A stretch of DNA of 64,000 nucleotides, from positions 310,001 to 374,000 of the forward strand of contig OZ241358.1 of NCBI GenBank assembly GCA_965200465.1. The letters are read 5' to 3'. The notes below the pieces were generated by a model. The model made no database searches. It had not been told where the DNA came from and saw only the letters and a program-made list of their open reading frames with translations. Numbering within the stretch: the first letter of the stretch is position 1; each line of letters begins with the position of its first letter. This DNA is from Azophilus sp965200465. GTDB lineage: Bacteria > Pseudomonadota > Gammaproteobacteria > Pseudomonadales > Azotimanducaceae. Positions 42,745-53,684 of the stretch are shown here, in pieces. The translations under genes and the position numbers were made by a program.

Positions 42745-43146
42745 TCAAGTGCATATTCGGGTTAGCTTTTGAGACACGCCGTAGCAAGCCTCATGAGGCG
42801 TCCGCCAGCCAAGCACCTTCATGGGCTTGGAGTTGATCTTGTCCAAGGCGGACTGAATCTCCCCGTCCATCACGCTGGTCAGCGGCATGCCTTTCGGGAA
42901 GTACCGGCGCAGCCGACCATTCAGCCACTCGTTCGTGCCGCGCTGCCAAGATGAGTAGGGGTCCGCGAAGAACATCTCCGCGCCCAGCGCCGAACCCACC
43001 TCCAGGTGGCCGGCGAACTCCAGCCCGTTGTCGAAAGTGATGCTCCGGCAGCGCCGCAACGCGGCGCCCACCGCATCCTTGGTCCTGCGCCCCGCATAAG
43101 CGGCCGCGAAGAAGCGCGAGCGGCGCTCGGCGGCCGTGGCGAACAC
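42745..43146 (-). mobile_element. IS30-family transposase, C-terminal half
   Basis: About 133 residues of an IS30 DDE transposase: ATAAERRSRFFAAAYAGRRT, SITFDNGLEFAGH (second Asp), FADPYSSWQRGTNEWLNGRL (catalytic Glu), RRYFPKGMPL and VLGWRTPHEACYGVS. The helix-turn-helix and first catalytic Asp are missing, so it cannot transpose by itself. Its N-terminal side runs in frame into a Calx-beta-like segment. Past the stop, sequence around 42731-42765 (TGCACTTGAGACTTGAAAG on minus) looks like an IS30 terminal repeat. Confidence 0.8.
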
Positions 43147-45199
43147 GCCCTCCTGAACCGCCACAAGCGCCGTCGCCAAGCCCAGCGCCCAGTCCGCCTC
43201 CGAAGCCGGCGGCAGCAGCCGAACCCGCAGGAACTCCCGCGCCGGCTCGATCTCCCCGTCGTCCAAAACCGGAACCTCAATGAAAGCCTCCGTCCCGCCG
43301 GCGGCGAAGGTCGCCGCTCCCTCCAAGGGGGTGCCGTAGTCGTCCGCGTCCGCGTCCGCCGTCAGGGGATCCCCGTCCGCCTCACAGAACCCAGCCCACG
43401 ACCGCCGCCCGCTCCGAGGGACTGTTCAACTCCAGCGCCAGGCGCGCAACGCCGCCCTCCGGCGCCGACGCCGAACCCCGGACGAACGACAGCACCCGGC
43501 CCACCCTGACCTTGAAGGCCAGCCGCGCCCTCAGCCCGCCGGAGTCCGCGGCCGTGACGAACACCGTCGCCAAGCCCGGCGAGCGCCCGTCCACCCAAAG
43601 CCGCCCGTTCGACACCGTTGCGCCCGCCACCTCCGGGTTCAGCGACTCCGCCGTGTAAGTCAGCGGCCCGCCCTCCGGGTCCCGGAACTTGCCCGGCAGG
43701 CTAACCTCCACGCTCCCGCCGGGGTCCAGGTCAACGTCCCCGAACGCCCCCGCCGCCACGGGCGGCTGGTTCGGGGGCGGCGGGGCGTCGTCGTCCGCCA
43801 CCGTCACCTGCACACTGGGGATGGCCAGCGTGGCCGGGCAGCCGGCGGCGTCGCAGGCGGTGGTGACGGCGTGGCGCAGGGTGGCGTTGTCGGCCTCGCC
43901 GTCGTCGTCCCGCCCGGCGGTGACGGTCACGGTCTGCGGCGTGTTCCAGGTGGTGGCGGTGAAGGTGAGCGCGGTGGGCTCCGGCGTCACGTCCGGGTTG
44001 CCGCTGGCCACGGAAACGCCCACGCCGCCGGCGCAGCCAGTTGGGGCGGTGTCCAGGACCAGCGTGTACGTCCCTTGGTTGGCGTCGGCCGCGCCCGGAT
44101 CCTCGTTGAGCGACAGGCTGGTGCGGGAGACGGTGACGCCCGGCGGCGCACCCGGCGCCACCGGCAGCGTTCCGGTGGTGAGGTCGCCGGAACCGGAGTG
44201 CGCCGCGGCCAGCACCTTCACCGCGAGGGCGGCCGCGGCGTTGAAGCCGTAGCCGGTGCCGGCGGCCAAGATCAGTGTGGCCGCGGTGGTTCCCGTCGCG
44301 CCGCTGGTGACGGTGCTGATGGAGAGGCCGGCGATGGCCGGGCTGGTGACGAGATCGAAGCTCGTGGTCGATACGCCGGCGGCGTAGGTGAAGCCGCTGG
44401 GCAGCGTGACGGTGAGGGTGGCGCCGTCGAGGTTGTCCTCGGTGAGGGACGTGGGGTTGGAGGCGAGGGTCGCGCTGGCGTTCACGGTGACGGAGAAGGT
44501 GAGGGTGGCGCGGTCCGTGTTCATCGTGTTGGAGTCCGCGTCCGTGGCCGTGATGGTGACCGTCTGGGCGGCGGCAGCCGTGGTGGGTGTGCCGCAGACC
44601 TTGCGGGCCTCGGTGCCCGGGCAGCCGTTCGTGTCCGTGCCGGTGGCGTCGACGATGGCGGCGCCGGCAGTGAACGTCTTGGAGGAGACGGAACCGCTGC
44701 CGAAGGATGGGGCGGAGTCGGCGCCGCGGACTGTCACGGTGACGGAGGAGGGCGAGGGAAGGGGATATGTCTGCAGCGTCACCCCATCTAAGAACGAGTC
44801 TATTCGGCCGGTCAGCGACTCGTCCGGCTCCGTAGCACTGTCCGTGCTGACAGGAATCACGACGTTCTGAACGTAGCCGCCAGCCGGGAACAAGTTGAAG
44901 CCAGCTTGATTTGGTATGCCGCTTACGTTGAAGCTGTTAGAACCCGTGGCCCGTATTTGACCCAAGTCCGCCGAAGTGGCGCCGGTGCCAATCAAGCTAA
45001 ATGTAAAACGGGGGGAGCCACTGGCGGGACTCACTTCCATCCTGAAAGTGACGGTGTCCCCTTCGTCCACCTGCAGGCCGGGCCAAGTGGTGTCGCGGTC
45101 TCCGCTGGTGCCGCAGTTGGCCGGGGTGCCGGCACAGTCGCCGCTGGCGGAGATGGTGAGGGTCTGCGCCTCGGCCGGTGCGGACGCCAACGCGGTCAA
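43147..45199 (-). pseudogene. large secreted Calx-beta/cadherin-like repeat protein, frameshifted
   Basis: The main frame (43382-45199, 605 residues) follows a signal-like stretch RLRAALAALVVALTALASAP-AEAQ that lies in frame upstream to about 45279 but has no clear start codon. It holds several beta-sandwich repeats: TVTITATDADSNTMN, SLTEDNLDGATLTVTL, GTYTLVLDTAPT, then a cadherin-like unit FRDPEGGPLTYTAES. It stops at 43382 within a Calx-beta unit. Shifting by one base restores it (CEADGDPLTADADADDYGTP, then FIEVPVLDDGEIEPAREFL) down to 43147, where IS30 sequence begins. Probably once an adhesin or calcium-binding exoprotein. Confidence 0.7.
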
Positions 45200-45328
45200 G
45201 GCGACGACGAGTGCGGCAAGCGCGGCGCGAAGGCGGGCGGCGACGCCGCCGGAGATCAGAGAGTAGCGGCTACCTCCGCCACGCCCGATTCTTCGGGGGG
45301 GACAAACACACGGGCGCTTTGCACGGCG

Positions 45329-45625
45329 TCACACCGTCGCCGGGTCGCGCTCGCCGAGGTCGGACTTGGCGATCATGTGGACATACGGCCAGCCGGGGGA
45401 ATCCTCCTCGTTCCACCACACCTTCTCGACAATCTCCGACTGCACACGCAAGAAGCCGGCGGCATTCAGTTGCTCGAACTCGCCATCGTAAATGATCTTC
45501 ACCTCCAGCATGGGATCATCGTAGTGGTCGAAGCCGGGCTTGACGTTGACGCACACGATGTCGACATCGCCGAAATGGGCTCTGAACGCCGTCTCGGCGA
45601 TCTCGCGCACCTGCTTTTCGTCCAT
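45329..45625 (-). CDS. small hypothetical protein paired with a HEPN gene
   Basis: A 98-residue acidic protein beginning MDEKQVREIAETAFRAHFGD; later DHYDDPMLEVKIIYDGEF and VEKVWWNEEDSPGWPYVHMI. TAGGAGG precedes the ATG at 45625. It starts 10 bases after the stop of a HEPN-domain gene, so the pair looks like one operon. I do not recognise the fold. Given its partner it may be an antitoxin-like or regulatory component, but this is only from position. Confidence 0.65.
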   Translation of the reverse strand: MDEKQVREIAETAFRAHFGDVDIVCVNVKPGFDHYDDPMLEVKIIYDGEFEQLNAAGFLRVQSEIVEKVWWNEEDSPGWPYVHMIAKSDLGERDPATV

Positions 45626-45635
45626 CTTGGGCCTC

Positions 45636-46082
45636 CTACGATGGCCGTTGTCTGAAGAGTGCGAGGGCGGCGAAGCCGCGCCGTGCCTCGATGTCCGCCT
45701 CTTCGAACTGGCCGATGGCAAGTTCCGCAGCAGCAATGTACACCAGAACATCGGATTGCTGGTAATCGTCCGTGTCCAGCGCGTAGTCCGCCTGCTGCCG
45801 CGCCTTCTGCAAGATGACGAACGTCTTCGCGAAGTGGCGCACCTCCTGTGGAAACGCCGCCATCGGCCCTTTGTCCTCGCATGCGTTCCTTGCCTTGCCG
45901 TGCTCCAGTGCGCGGTATGTCTGGTGCCATGCCGGCTTGCGGGCGCGGCCGATGATCAGATTGGCCGCGCAACCCGCCAGACAGTGGAACATCGCGTAAT
46001 AGGCGGTGCTGACGGCGCGGCGCAGCCTTGCCTGCGTCGGGCGCCCGGGGCCGGATTCCGTCATGCTGCGGGCGGCTTCCAC
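45636..46082 (-). CDS. HEPN-domain protein
   Basis: About 148 residues from a GTG at 46082 (an inner ATG lies at 46064). The region RPTQARLRRAVSTAYYAMFH is typical of HEPN proteins, which are helical RNases or regulators often paired with a minimal nucleotidyltransferase. RKPAWH fits the RX4-6H catalytic pattern. No nucleotidyltransferase gene is intact upstream; instead the 98-residue protein follows. A toxin-antitoxin or RNA-processing role is plausible. Confidence 0.7.
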   Translation of the reverse strand: MEAARSMTESGPGRPTQARLRRAVSTAYYAMFHCLAGCAANLIIGRARKPAWHQTYRALEHGKARNACEDKGPMAAFPQEVRHFAKTFVILQKARQQADYALDTDDYQQSDVLVYIAAAELAIGQFEEADIEARRGFAALALFRQRPS

Positions 46083-46520
46083 CAAGTCAGCGGTTTCATG
46101 TGCGGAGTTTAGCCGATGCGGTGGCCGCCCTTGCCGCCGCGGGCGCGAACCCCGGCCCGCGCCAAGCCCAGCAGGTCGTTGGCATGGGGGCGCTGTGCGC
46201 GGCCAAGAACTCCGCTTCGCGCACGGCCTGCATGACGGAACCGTCCCTGATGGCAATTCAATCTCTCCCGGAAGGGCCGCCAACGCGCTCGACGCCGGCG
46301 CGAACGGGCGCACCCCTCCCGTTGACGCGCCGAATGCTAGGCCAATGCGCCGCCCTTGGCAAGGTTCGGTTGAGAGTGTTAGTTGTCCGGTGGTCCGCCG
46401 GCTTCGGCGCCCAGTGGCACCAAGGCTCGGCGGAGGCAAGCACCCTCCACCAGCGCGGATGCCCAATTCCCGCCGTTGGCCTTATACTGACCGCCAACCA
46501 GAGCAAGGAGCACTCAGCGC
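46083..46520. other. 438-bp gap between HEPN gene and bcp
   Basis: No gene supported. Frames in both directions are short, have no ribosome site and show no family motif. The partner nucleotidyltransferase of the HEPN gene might have been here, but I see no recognisable NTase motif (GSxxxG..D.D). Confidence 0.5.
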
Positions 46521-46988
46521 ATGGCAATCACTGAAGGCAAGGCGCCGCCGGCGTTCACCCTGGAGGACAGGGACGGCAACAAGGTCTCCTTGACGCAGTT
46601 CAAGGGACGGGACCTGGTGGTTTACTTCTACCCGAAGGACGACACCCCCGGCTGCACCAAGGAAGCCTGCGGCTTTCGTGATCTCTGGGGTCGCTACCAA
46701 GCCGCCGGCGTTGTCGTTTTGGGCGTTTCCCCAGACGACGGCGCCGCCCACCGCAAGTTCACGGACAAATACCAACTGCCCTTCACCCTGCTCTCGGACC
46801 CGAACCGGAAGGTCATGGAGAAGTACGGCGCTTGGGGCGAGAAGACCATGTACGGCAAGAAGGTGGTCGGCGTCATCCGCTCCACGGTCTGGATTGGAGC
46901 GGACGGCAGGGTTCGCCGCCATTGGAAGAGGGTCAGCCGCGCCGCCGATCATCCGGCCAAGGTGCTTGAGGCCATCGTCGGCGGCTAG
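46521..46988 (+). CDS. bcp: thioredoxin-dependent thiol peroxidase (peroxiredoxin Bcp)
   Basis: A 155-residue peroxiredoxin of the Bcp/PrxQ class. Seen: APPAFTLEDRDGNKVSL, VVYFYPKDDTPGCTKEACGF with the peroxidatic Cys (PGCT) and the resolving Cys five residues on (CTKEAC), and GVIRSTVWIGADG. It reduces hydrogen and organic peroxides using thioredoxin. AAGGAG lies just before the ATG. The gene stands ahead of recQ on the same strand with a 67-bp gap. Confidence 0.93.
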   Translation: MAITEGKAPPAFTLEDRDGNKVSLTQFKGRDLVVYFYPKDDTPGCTKEACGFRDLWGRYQAAGVVVLGVSPDDGAAHRKFTDKYQLPFTLLSDPNRKVMEKYGAWGEKTMYGKKVVGVIRSTVWIGADGRVRRHWKRVSRAADHPAKVLEAIVGG

Positions 46989-47055
46989 GACGAGGGCTGC
47001 TGCGAAGCCTCAAAAACGCGCACTCAGCGGGCGGGGCGGCACTACAATCAGCAGC

Positions 47056-48854
<1,799 letters not shown>

Positions 48855-48858
<4 letters not shown>

Positions 48859-48883
48859 CATTTTATTTGCCCTATTGTAGAAA
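48855..48883 (+). promoter_or_regulatory. sigma70-type promoter of the GIY-YIG gene
   Basis: TTGACA at 48855-48860, a 17-base spacer and TAGAAA at 48878-48883. The -35 box overlaps the recQ stop codon. The ribosome site AAGGAGAG follows at about 48901-48908 before the ATG at 48916. The local drop in GC matches the gene it serves. Confidence 0.5.
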
Positions 48884-48915
48884 ACAGCCCCAATTATTTC
48901 ATAAGGAGAGAGTCC

Positions 48916-49275
48916 ATGACTCTACATGACGCAGCCCTGCAATTTTCCAAATGCGTTCTTGATGACTTCAACAAATCAGCTCAAACAACCACAAAGGAAG
49001 AGATTGAACAGGCGGATGGCAGAAGGAGATCGAATCCAATAAGCGAAAAAGGTTCCTACCTGTATGCGGCTTATGACTCCAATGGTCAATTGCTGTATGT
49101 TGGAGAAACAGGAAAATCACTCAAAAGGCGCTTTACTGCTGATGGATCGGGATCGCATAAAAATAAGGATTGGTACGAGAATATGGCAACAGTAAAGTAC
49201 AAGAAGTTATGTCCAAGAGACAAGAAATATCGAAAGCTGTTGGAGAAGGCCTTGATACTCGCGGGAGCCACCTAA
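48916..49275 (+). CDS. GIY-YIG-like nuclease domain protein
   Basis: A 119-residue protein. After a helical N-terminus the core reads GSYLYAAYDSNGQLLYVGET then GKSLKRRFTADGSG, matching the GIY-YIG pattern (YLYAAYD / LLYVGETGKSLKRRF with the catalytic Arg). The usual Glu near the C-terminus may be in LLEKALILAGA. The gene is clearly AT-richer than its neighbours and has its own promoter and a strong ribosome site, all suggesting recent transfer. Host defence, a stand-alone homing-like nuclease or DNA repair are all possible. Confidence 0.7.
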   Translation: MTLHDAALQFSKCVLDDFNKSAQTTTKEEIEQADGRRRSNPISEKGSYLYAAYDSNGQLLYVGETGKSLKRRFTADGSGSHKNKDWYENMATVKYKKLCPRDKKYRKLLEKALILAGAT

Positions 49276-49301
49276 GCATAACGACTGACTTAGGAGCTAG
49301 C

Positions 49302-52300
49302 TCAGGGACCCGCCTGCCGCCACCATTGCGGCGGTAGCGGCTTGCGCTCCGGCCACAGCTTGTTCAGGGTGTCCGCCTCGAACACTTCACCGCCCTTGAC
49401 CACCAAGGCCAAGTCCGCGCTGTTGCGGATGTTGTCCATGGGGTCGCTGTTCAACACCAGGGCGTCGGCCAGCTTGCCGGCCTCCAAGGTGCCGATGTCC
49501 GCCGCCACGCCGATGATTTCCGCCCCGTGGCGGGTGGCGGCGGTCAGCGCCTCCAGGTTGCTCCAGCCGCCGCTGGCCAAGGCCCAGAGCTCCCAGTGGT
49601 AGCCCAGCCCTTGCAGTTGGCCGTGGGCGCCAACGCCCACCCGCCCGCCGGCGCGCATGATCTTCGCCGCCCCCGCCGCCACCTGCGGGAAGCTGTACTC
49701 GCGCTCGTGGAACCAGAACCGGCGCAGCGTCCGGGCGGCTAGAAACGGCAACGGCGTGAAGCGGCGCAGCTTGGGGTCGTCGTGGGGGGACTCCTTGGCG
49801 TAGAAGTAGTTCTCCGCCCAGGGACCGCCGTAGGTCACCAGCAAGGTGGGGGTATAGGCCATGCCGGAGCGGGCGACCAACTGCACCGCATCGGCGTAGA
49901 GGTCCACAATGGGGAAGTTGTGCTCGTTGCCGCTGAAGCCGTCCAGGGCGTGGGTCATGTCCATGCGCATGTCCAGCGCCCCCTCGGTGGTGGGCATCAG
50001 CTTCAGCTTGTTGGCCGCCGCCGCCAACCACTGCCGCTGCTTGCGGTTGCCGGAAAGGTACGCCTTCAGGTTGCGCACCCCGTAGTGGTCGTGGTAGCGG
50101 GTCAGCACCGCCTCCGCATGGCTTTGGGAGCGGAACTCGTTGTGGTTGAAGATGCCGGGGCCGGTGGACAGTGCGCGGGGGCCGAGCATCAGGCCGGCGT
50201 CAATCCAATCCTCGTACGCCAGGATGTCGGTGGTGCTTGGCTGCACGTCCAGGCCGGTGGTGACGCCATAGGCCAAGTTGGCCAGAAAGGAGGCGTTGTC
50301 GCCGCCATGCACCCGCCGCAGCACGCCGTAGTGGGCGTGGGCATCGACATAGCCCGGCAGCAGCACCTTGCCGCCGACGTCGATGCGCTGCGCCTGCGGC
50401 GGCACCTTCACCGTAGATGCGGCGCCGACGGCGGCGATGCGGTCGCCATCGATCAACAGCACTCCGTCCTCGATTGGAGGGCCGCCCGCAGTCATGGGGT
50501 GGATGCGGGCGCCGACCAAGGCGACCATGCCCTGCGGGCGGTAACGGGGTCGATAGACTTCCACGTTGCGGGAACGCACCGACGGATGCGCCTCGCGCAG
50601 CGGTTCAGCGTCGTCCTCGCCTTGCTCAGCGCCGCCTGCCGCGGCGGGTTTGGCGGCGGGCTCTTCATCCTCAGCAAACTCCACTGTGTCCACAGGCCGT
50701 TGGTTGAGTTGGTTGCCGACGCTCCAGAACAATTCTTCGGCGCCCCGCCAGCCCATGAAGTCCGCGCCCACGTCGGTGAGGCGGGCAACGGGAATGGAGG
50801 GAGCGGTCAGGCTGACGGTCAGATCCCGCAAGTTGCGGTTCAGCAGGCGGGCCAAGTGCAGCTGGTTGGCGTGCTGGACCAGGGCGTGGCGACCGTCCGG
50901 GGAGAGGCGGATGTCGTCGGCGCCCACCTCGTCCACCGCCCGGTAGATGCCCGGTCCAGTGGCGGTCAGCAACATGCGGCGGTCGCTGCCGTCGTAGCGC
51001 ACGGACATCAGGCCGCTCGCGCCGTCGGCGGCGAACAGACCGGCGGAAACATACAGATAGACGCGGTCCGCCTCCGGGCCGAAGTGGGGAGCGCCGTGGC
51101 CCCTTGAGGGGACGATCACCTGGGCCGGGCCGCCCCCAGCCGGCAGCCAGACCACGTCTGCGCCCTGCGGCGGGCCGTGGTCGAACTCCCGTTGCAGCCG
51201 CTCATGCCCGGACGCCCGCAGCGCCACGATGCGCTCTCCGTCCGGGGAGAAGGCCGGGTCGGAGTAGAAGGCGGGCTGCTCGGACAGCCGCCGCGGCCGC
51301 CCTCGGCCATCCGCCCGCATTCGCCAAATGTGGCCGCCGGAAGCTCGCCAATCGACGAAGACGACATCCCGCCCGTCCGGCGACCAAGCCGGGTGGGAAG
51401 CCACCAATTCGGTCGGTGACAGGGCCTTGGTGGCGCCGCTGCCGAAGTCATGCACATGCACTTGGGCAAAGGCTGAAAAGGCCAGTTTGCCGCTGTCCGG
51501 GGAAAGCGTCGGAGCTTGCAGCAGCCGCGCCTTGACCGGCCCCAACCCCAAGCGATAGGGGAAGTGAAGGCGCGGGCCGAGACCCAACCGCACATCCGCC
51601 GAAAACGGAATTTCCCGCACTGGAGCGGGACCCTTGGCGCCGTCCCCGGCCACGGGCGCTCGGCGAATGCCGCCTTCGCTGGTGAAGAACAGCGTTTCGC
51701 CGTCCGGCGCAAACCCATAGCCGGGGAACAGGTCCCGGGTGTAGCTGGACTCCTGATCGTCGCGCTGCACCGGATAGGCCAGCCAGCGGTCCTCCCCGCT
51801 CTCCAGGTCGCGCAGGCGCAGGCCGGTTTGCTGCTCAAAGCGGGTGCCGTAGGCCAGCTTGGTCCCGTCCGGCGACAGCCAAGGGCGAAAGGCGCTGCCT
51901 TGGGCTTGGACGATGACGTCCTCGGTGTTCTCCTGCAGGTCGCGCCGGGCAATCGCCCACTGGGGAAAGCGCAGGTTGTAGCCGAAGCCGCCGTGCTTGG
52001 TGGCGTAGTAGAGGTAGCGTCCGTCCGGGGAATAGACGGCGCCGAGGGCGTTGTGCCGCTGGTCGCGCGGCGTGTCCTTGCCGTTGGCGGCGGCCTGGGT
52101 GAGCTGCACCCCCTTGCCGCCATCCACATGGTAGGCCCAAAGCTCATAGGCGCCGATGCCCCAGCTGAACTTCGAGACCACTAGGTGCTGGCCGTCCGGG
52201 GACCAGCTGGGGGAGGCGAACTCCCCCCGCTCACCAGCCGCGGCCACCTTGTTGGCGTCATTCCCTTCGGCGTCCACCGTCCACAGGCCAAGGGCGCCGT

Positions 52301-52619
52301 CGCGGTCGGAAACGAAGGCGATGCGCCGGCCGTCCGGGGAGAAGCGGGGCTGGCTGTCGTAGCCCATGCCCTGGGTGATGGCGCGGGCCTTGCCGCCCTG
52401 CGCGGGCAGCAGATACAGGTCGCCGAGGATTTCCAGAACCAGTTGGTCGCCTTGCGGGGAGACGTCCAGGGAAAGCCAAGTGGTCTCCTCAACGGTGAAG
52501 CTGACCTGGCGCTCCGGCTGCAACGGCAGCTGGTCCTCGGCGGCCAGCGCCGGCGCTCCAACCAAGGCCAGTGCGCAAATCCCGCAACGGAGGCGGCGCA
52601 ACCCAACGCCGGCCAACAT
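49302..52619 (-). CDS. exported TolB-propeller/amidohydrolase fusion protein
   Basis: 1105 residues from the ATG at 52619 (a TTG lies 9 bases earlier). A signal peptide ends at APALAAE. About 600 residues of TolB/DPP6-like propeller repeats follow (many SPDGR and SxDG units). An acidic/Ala-rich stretch comes next, then a metal amidohydrolase from about residue 690: VLLPGYVDAHAHYG (HxH), GVTTGLDVQPST, GFSGNEHNFPIV and GVGAHGQLQG, where family members have VxxGTD. Fusions like this occur in secreted prolidase-type enzymes, so hydrolysis of a peptide or cyclic amide is possible. It is last in a run of minus-strand genes. Confidence 0.87.
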   Translation of the reverse strand: MLAGVGLRRLRCGICALALVGAPALAAEDQLPLQPERQVSFTVEETTWLSLDVSPQGDQLVLEILGDLYLLPAQGGKARAITQGMGYDSQPRFSPDGRRIAFVSDRDGALGLWTVDAEGNDANKVAAAGERGEFASPSWSPDGQHLVVSKFSWGIGAYELWAYHVDGGKGVQLTQAAANGKDTPRDQRHNALGAVYSPDGRYLYYATKHGGFGYNLRFPQWAIARRDLQENTEDVIVQAQGSAFRPWLSPDGTKLAYGTRFEQQTGLRLRDLESGEDRWLAYPVQRDDQESSYTRDLFPGYGFAPDGETLFFTSEGGIRRAPVAGDGAKGPAPVREIPFSADVRLGLGPRLHFPYRLGLGPVKARLLQAPTLSPDSGKLAFSAFAQVHVHDFGSGATKALSPTELVASHPAWSPDGRDVVFVDWRASGGHIWRMRADGRGRPRRLSEQPAFYSDPAFSPDGERIVALRASGHERLQREFDHGPPQGADVVWLPAGGGPAQVIVPSRGHGAPHFGPEADRVYLYVSAGLFAADGASGLMSVRYDGSDRRMLLTATGPGIYRAVDEVGADDIRLSPDGRHALVQHANQLHLARLLNRNLRDLTVSLTAPSIPVARLTDVGADFMGWRGAEELFWSVGNQLNQRPVDTVEFAEDEEPAAKPAAAGGAEQGEDDAEPLREAHPSVRSRNVEVYRPRYRPQGMVALVGARIHPMTAGGPPIEDGVLLIDGDRIAAVGAASTVKVPPQAQRIDVGGKVLLPGYVDAHAHYGVLRRVHGGDNASFLANLAYGVTTGLDVQPSTTDILAYEDWIDAGLMLGPRALSTGPGIFNHNEFRSQSHAEAVLTRYHDHYGVRNLKAYLSGNRKQRQWLAAAANKLKLMPTTEGALDMRMDMTHALDGFSGNEHNFPIVDLYADAVQLVARSGMAYTPTLLVTYGGPWAENYFYAKESPHDDPKLRRFTPLPFLAARTLRRFWFHEREYSFPQVAAGAAKIMRAGGRVGVGAHGQLQGLGYHWELWALASGGWSNLEALTAATRHGAEIIGVAADIGTLEAGKLADALVLNSDPMDNIRNSADLALVVKGGEVFEADTLNKLWPERKPLPPQWWRQAGP

Positions 52620-52662
52620 GGTCGTCAACCCGTTCCGCTTCGAGTGAGCGGCGGCGAGCAGC

Positions 52663-53145
52663 CTAGGCTGGGTTGTAGCGCAGCATCACTCTGGAGCCGT
52701 CGGCCAAGCCATTGCGGAAGCGCGGCCCCCAGGTGCCCCATCCGTCCGGGTACTTGCGGCCCATGACTTCGAGCACCCGGCCCTGCACTTCGGCATCGGT
52801 CTCCATGCCGGCGCTGGCATCCACCATCGGCAGGTTCTTGTAGGCCCCGTCGGAATCCTTCCACGTCCCTACGTCGCCCACCCAAATGCGGGCCTTGGTC
52901 AGCCCCTTGCCGATCGCCTGGCTGCGCCAAGCGTCCACATCGGTGACCACATAGAAGCTGCCTGCCACGGAAGCGAACCAAATCTCCGCTTGGCAGCGGC
53001 TCTCCGCGCCACTGGACTGCAATGGGGTCAAGTAAATTAGGGGCGACTCGGCGGCGGCTTGGCGCCAATCCGACTGCGCCCGCGCAACAACGGGCAAAAG
53101 CGTTGCTGCGGCGGCGCTCTTGAGCAATGCACGGCGTGCAATCAT
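52663..53145 (-). CDS. exported protein, possible PNPOx-like fold
   Basis: A 160-residue protein with a signal peptide carrying paired Arg (MIARRALLKSAAAATLLPVV, AxA site near ARAQ), so Sec or weak Tat export. The mature part has beta-rich segments CQAEIWFASVAGSFYVVTD and KARIWVGDVGTWKDSD, and the end GWGTWGPRFRNGLADGSRVM. These faintly resemble pyridoxamine-phosphate-oxidase/DUF2255-like split barrels. I cannot name a function. It lies between the EthD gene and the TolB-amidohydrolase gene, same strand. Confidence 0.6.
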   Translation of the reverse strand: MIARRALLKSAAAATLLPVVARAQSDWRQAAAESPLIYLTPLQSSGAESRCQAEIWFASVAGSFYVVTDVDAWRSQAIGKGLTKARIWVGDVGTWKDSDGAYKNLPMVDASAGMETDAEVQGRVLEVMGRKYPDGWGTWGPRFRNGLADGSRVMLRYNPA

Positions 53146-53245
53146 GATCGTCTCCTCAACGAAAACTACGAACTGCGGTGTGGGAAGCCACCATAGCAGC
53201 CCACCGCCGCCGGAAACAAGAATTTAGCCCGCTCAGAGGAGGCGC

Positions 53246-53611
53246 CTATTCCGCCAGTTCGGATTGATGCTCTTCATCCACAACAAAAAAGCGCATGGCG
53301 GGCCGGTCGAACAGGCGCTCCTCATCCTCCATGATTTCGCGGGCCGCTTCCGGAACCGCCATCTTGGCGCCGGCGGCATCCTGGGCGGCTTGGTTCGGAT
53401 ACCAGATCTCCATGATGACGTCGTACTCAGGCGCCTGCGCCTCGCCGGTCGCACGGTTGGGCATGGCGTCCAAAAAACGGCGCTGGTAATGGCAGGCGCA
53501 GCCGGCCAGGTACTTTTCGCCAAGCAGCCGATGGCGGGTTTCATAGTATTCGCGGAACTCCGCCACGGTCATGCCGGGGCGGCGCTTGAAAAATCCGACG
53601 ATCTTTATCAT
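53246..53611 (-). CDS. EthD-domain protein
   Basis: A 121-residue ferredoxin-like alpha+beta barrel protein. It starts MIKIVGFFKRRPGMTVAEFR and continues with EYYETRHRLLGEKYL; later YDVIMEIWYPNQAA. This is the usual EthD layout (small proteins near cytochrome P450 or polyketide/aromatic catabolic genes). AGGAGA lies just upstream of the ATG. Dimeric, cytoplasmic; a decarboxylase or binding function is known for some relatives, none is assignable here. Confidence 0.85.
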   Translation of the reverse strand: MIKIVGFFKRRPGMTVAEFREYYETRHRLLGEKYLAGCACHYQRRFLDAMPNRATGEAQAPEYDVIMEIWYPNQAAQDAAGAKMAVPEAAREIMEDEERLFDRPAMRFFVVDEEHQSELAE

Positions 53612-53684
53612 GTCGTTCTCCTAAACCCGGGCGTCCAACGCCCATGCCAAGCGACTGCAAGGCAGCTTGGCGCAGTCCTCTAAT

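Noticed and set aside
42089..42787. 232-codon minus-strand frame spanning the tiny-ORF region
   Set aside because: Runs across several other frames with a basic, low-complexity translation and no domain; the shorter frames with ribosome sites and ATGA overlap explain the DNA better.
43871..44791. 306-codon plus-strand Gly/Arg/Val-rich frame
   Set aside because: Looks like a PE-PGRS-type protein at first sight but is the mirror of Ser/Thr/Val-rich beta-sandwich repeats on the minus strand.
46678..47055. upstream extension of recQ across bcp
   Set aside because: The frame overlaps bcp entirely and shows no domain; RecQ homology begins at the Met at 47056.
49782..51107. 441-codon plus-strand frame opposite the TolB-amidohydrolase
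   Set aside because: Shadow of a high-GC gene; no ribosome site or recognisable domain.
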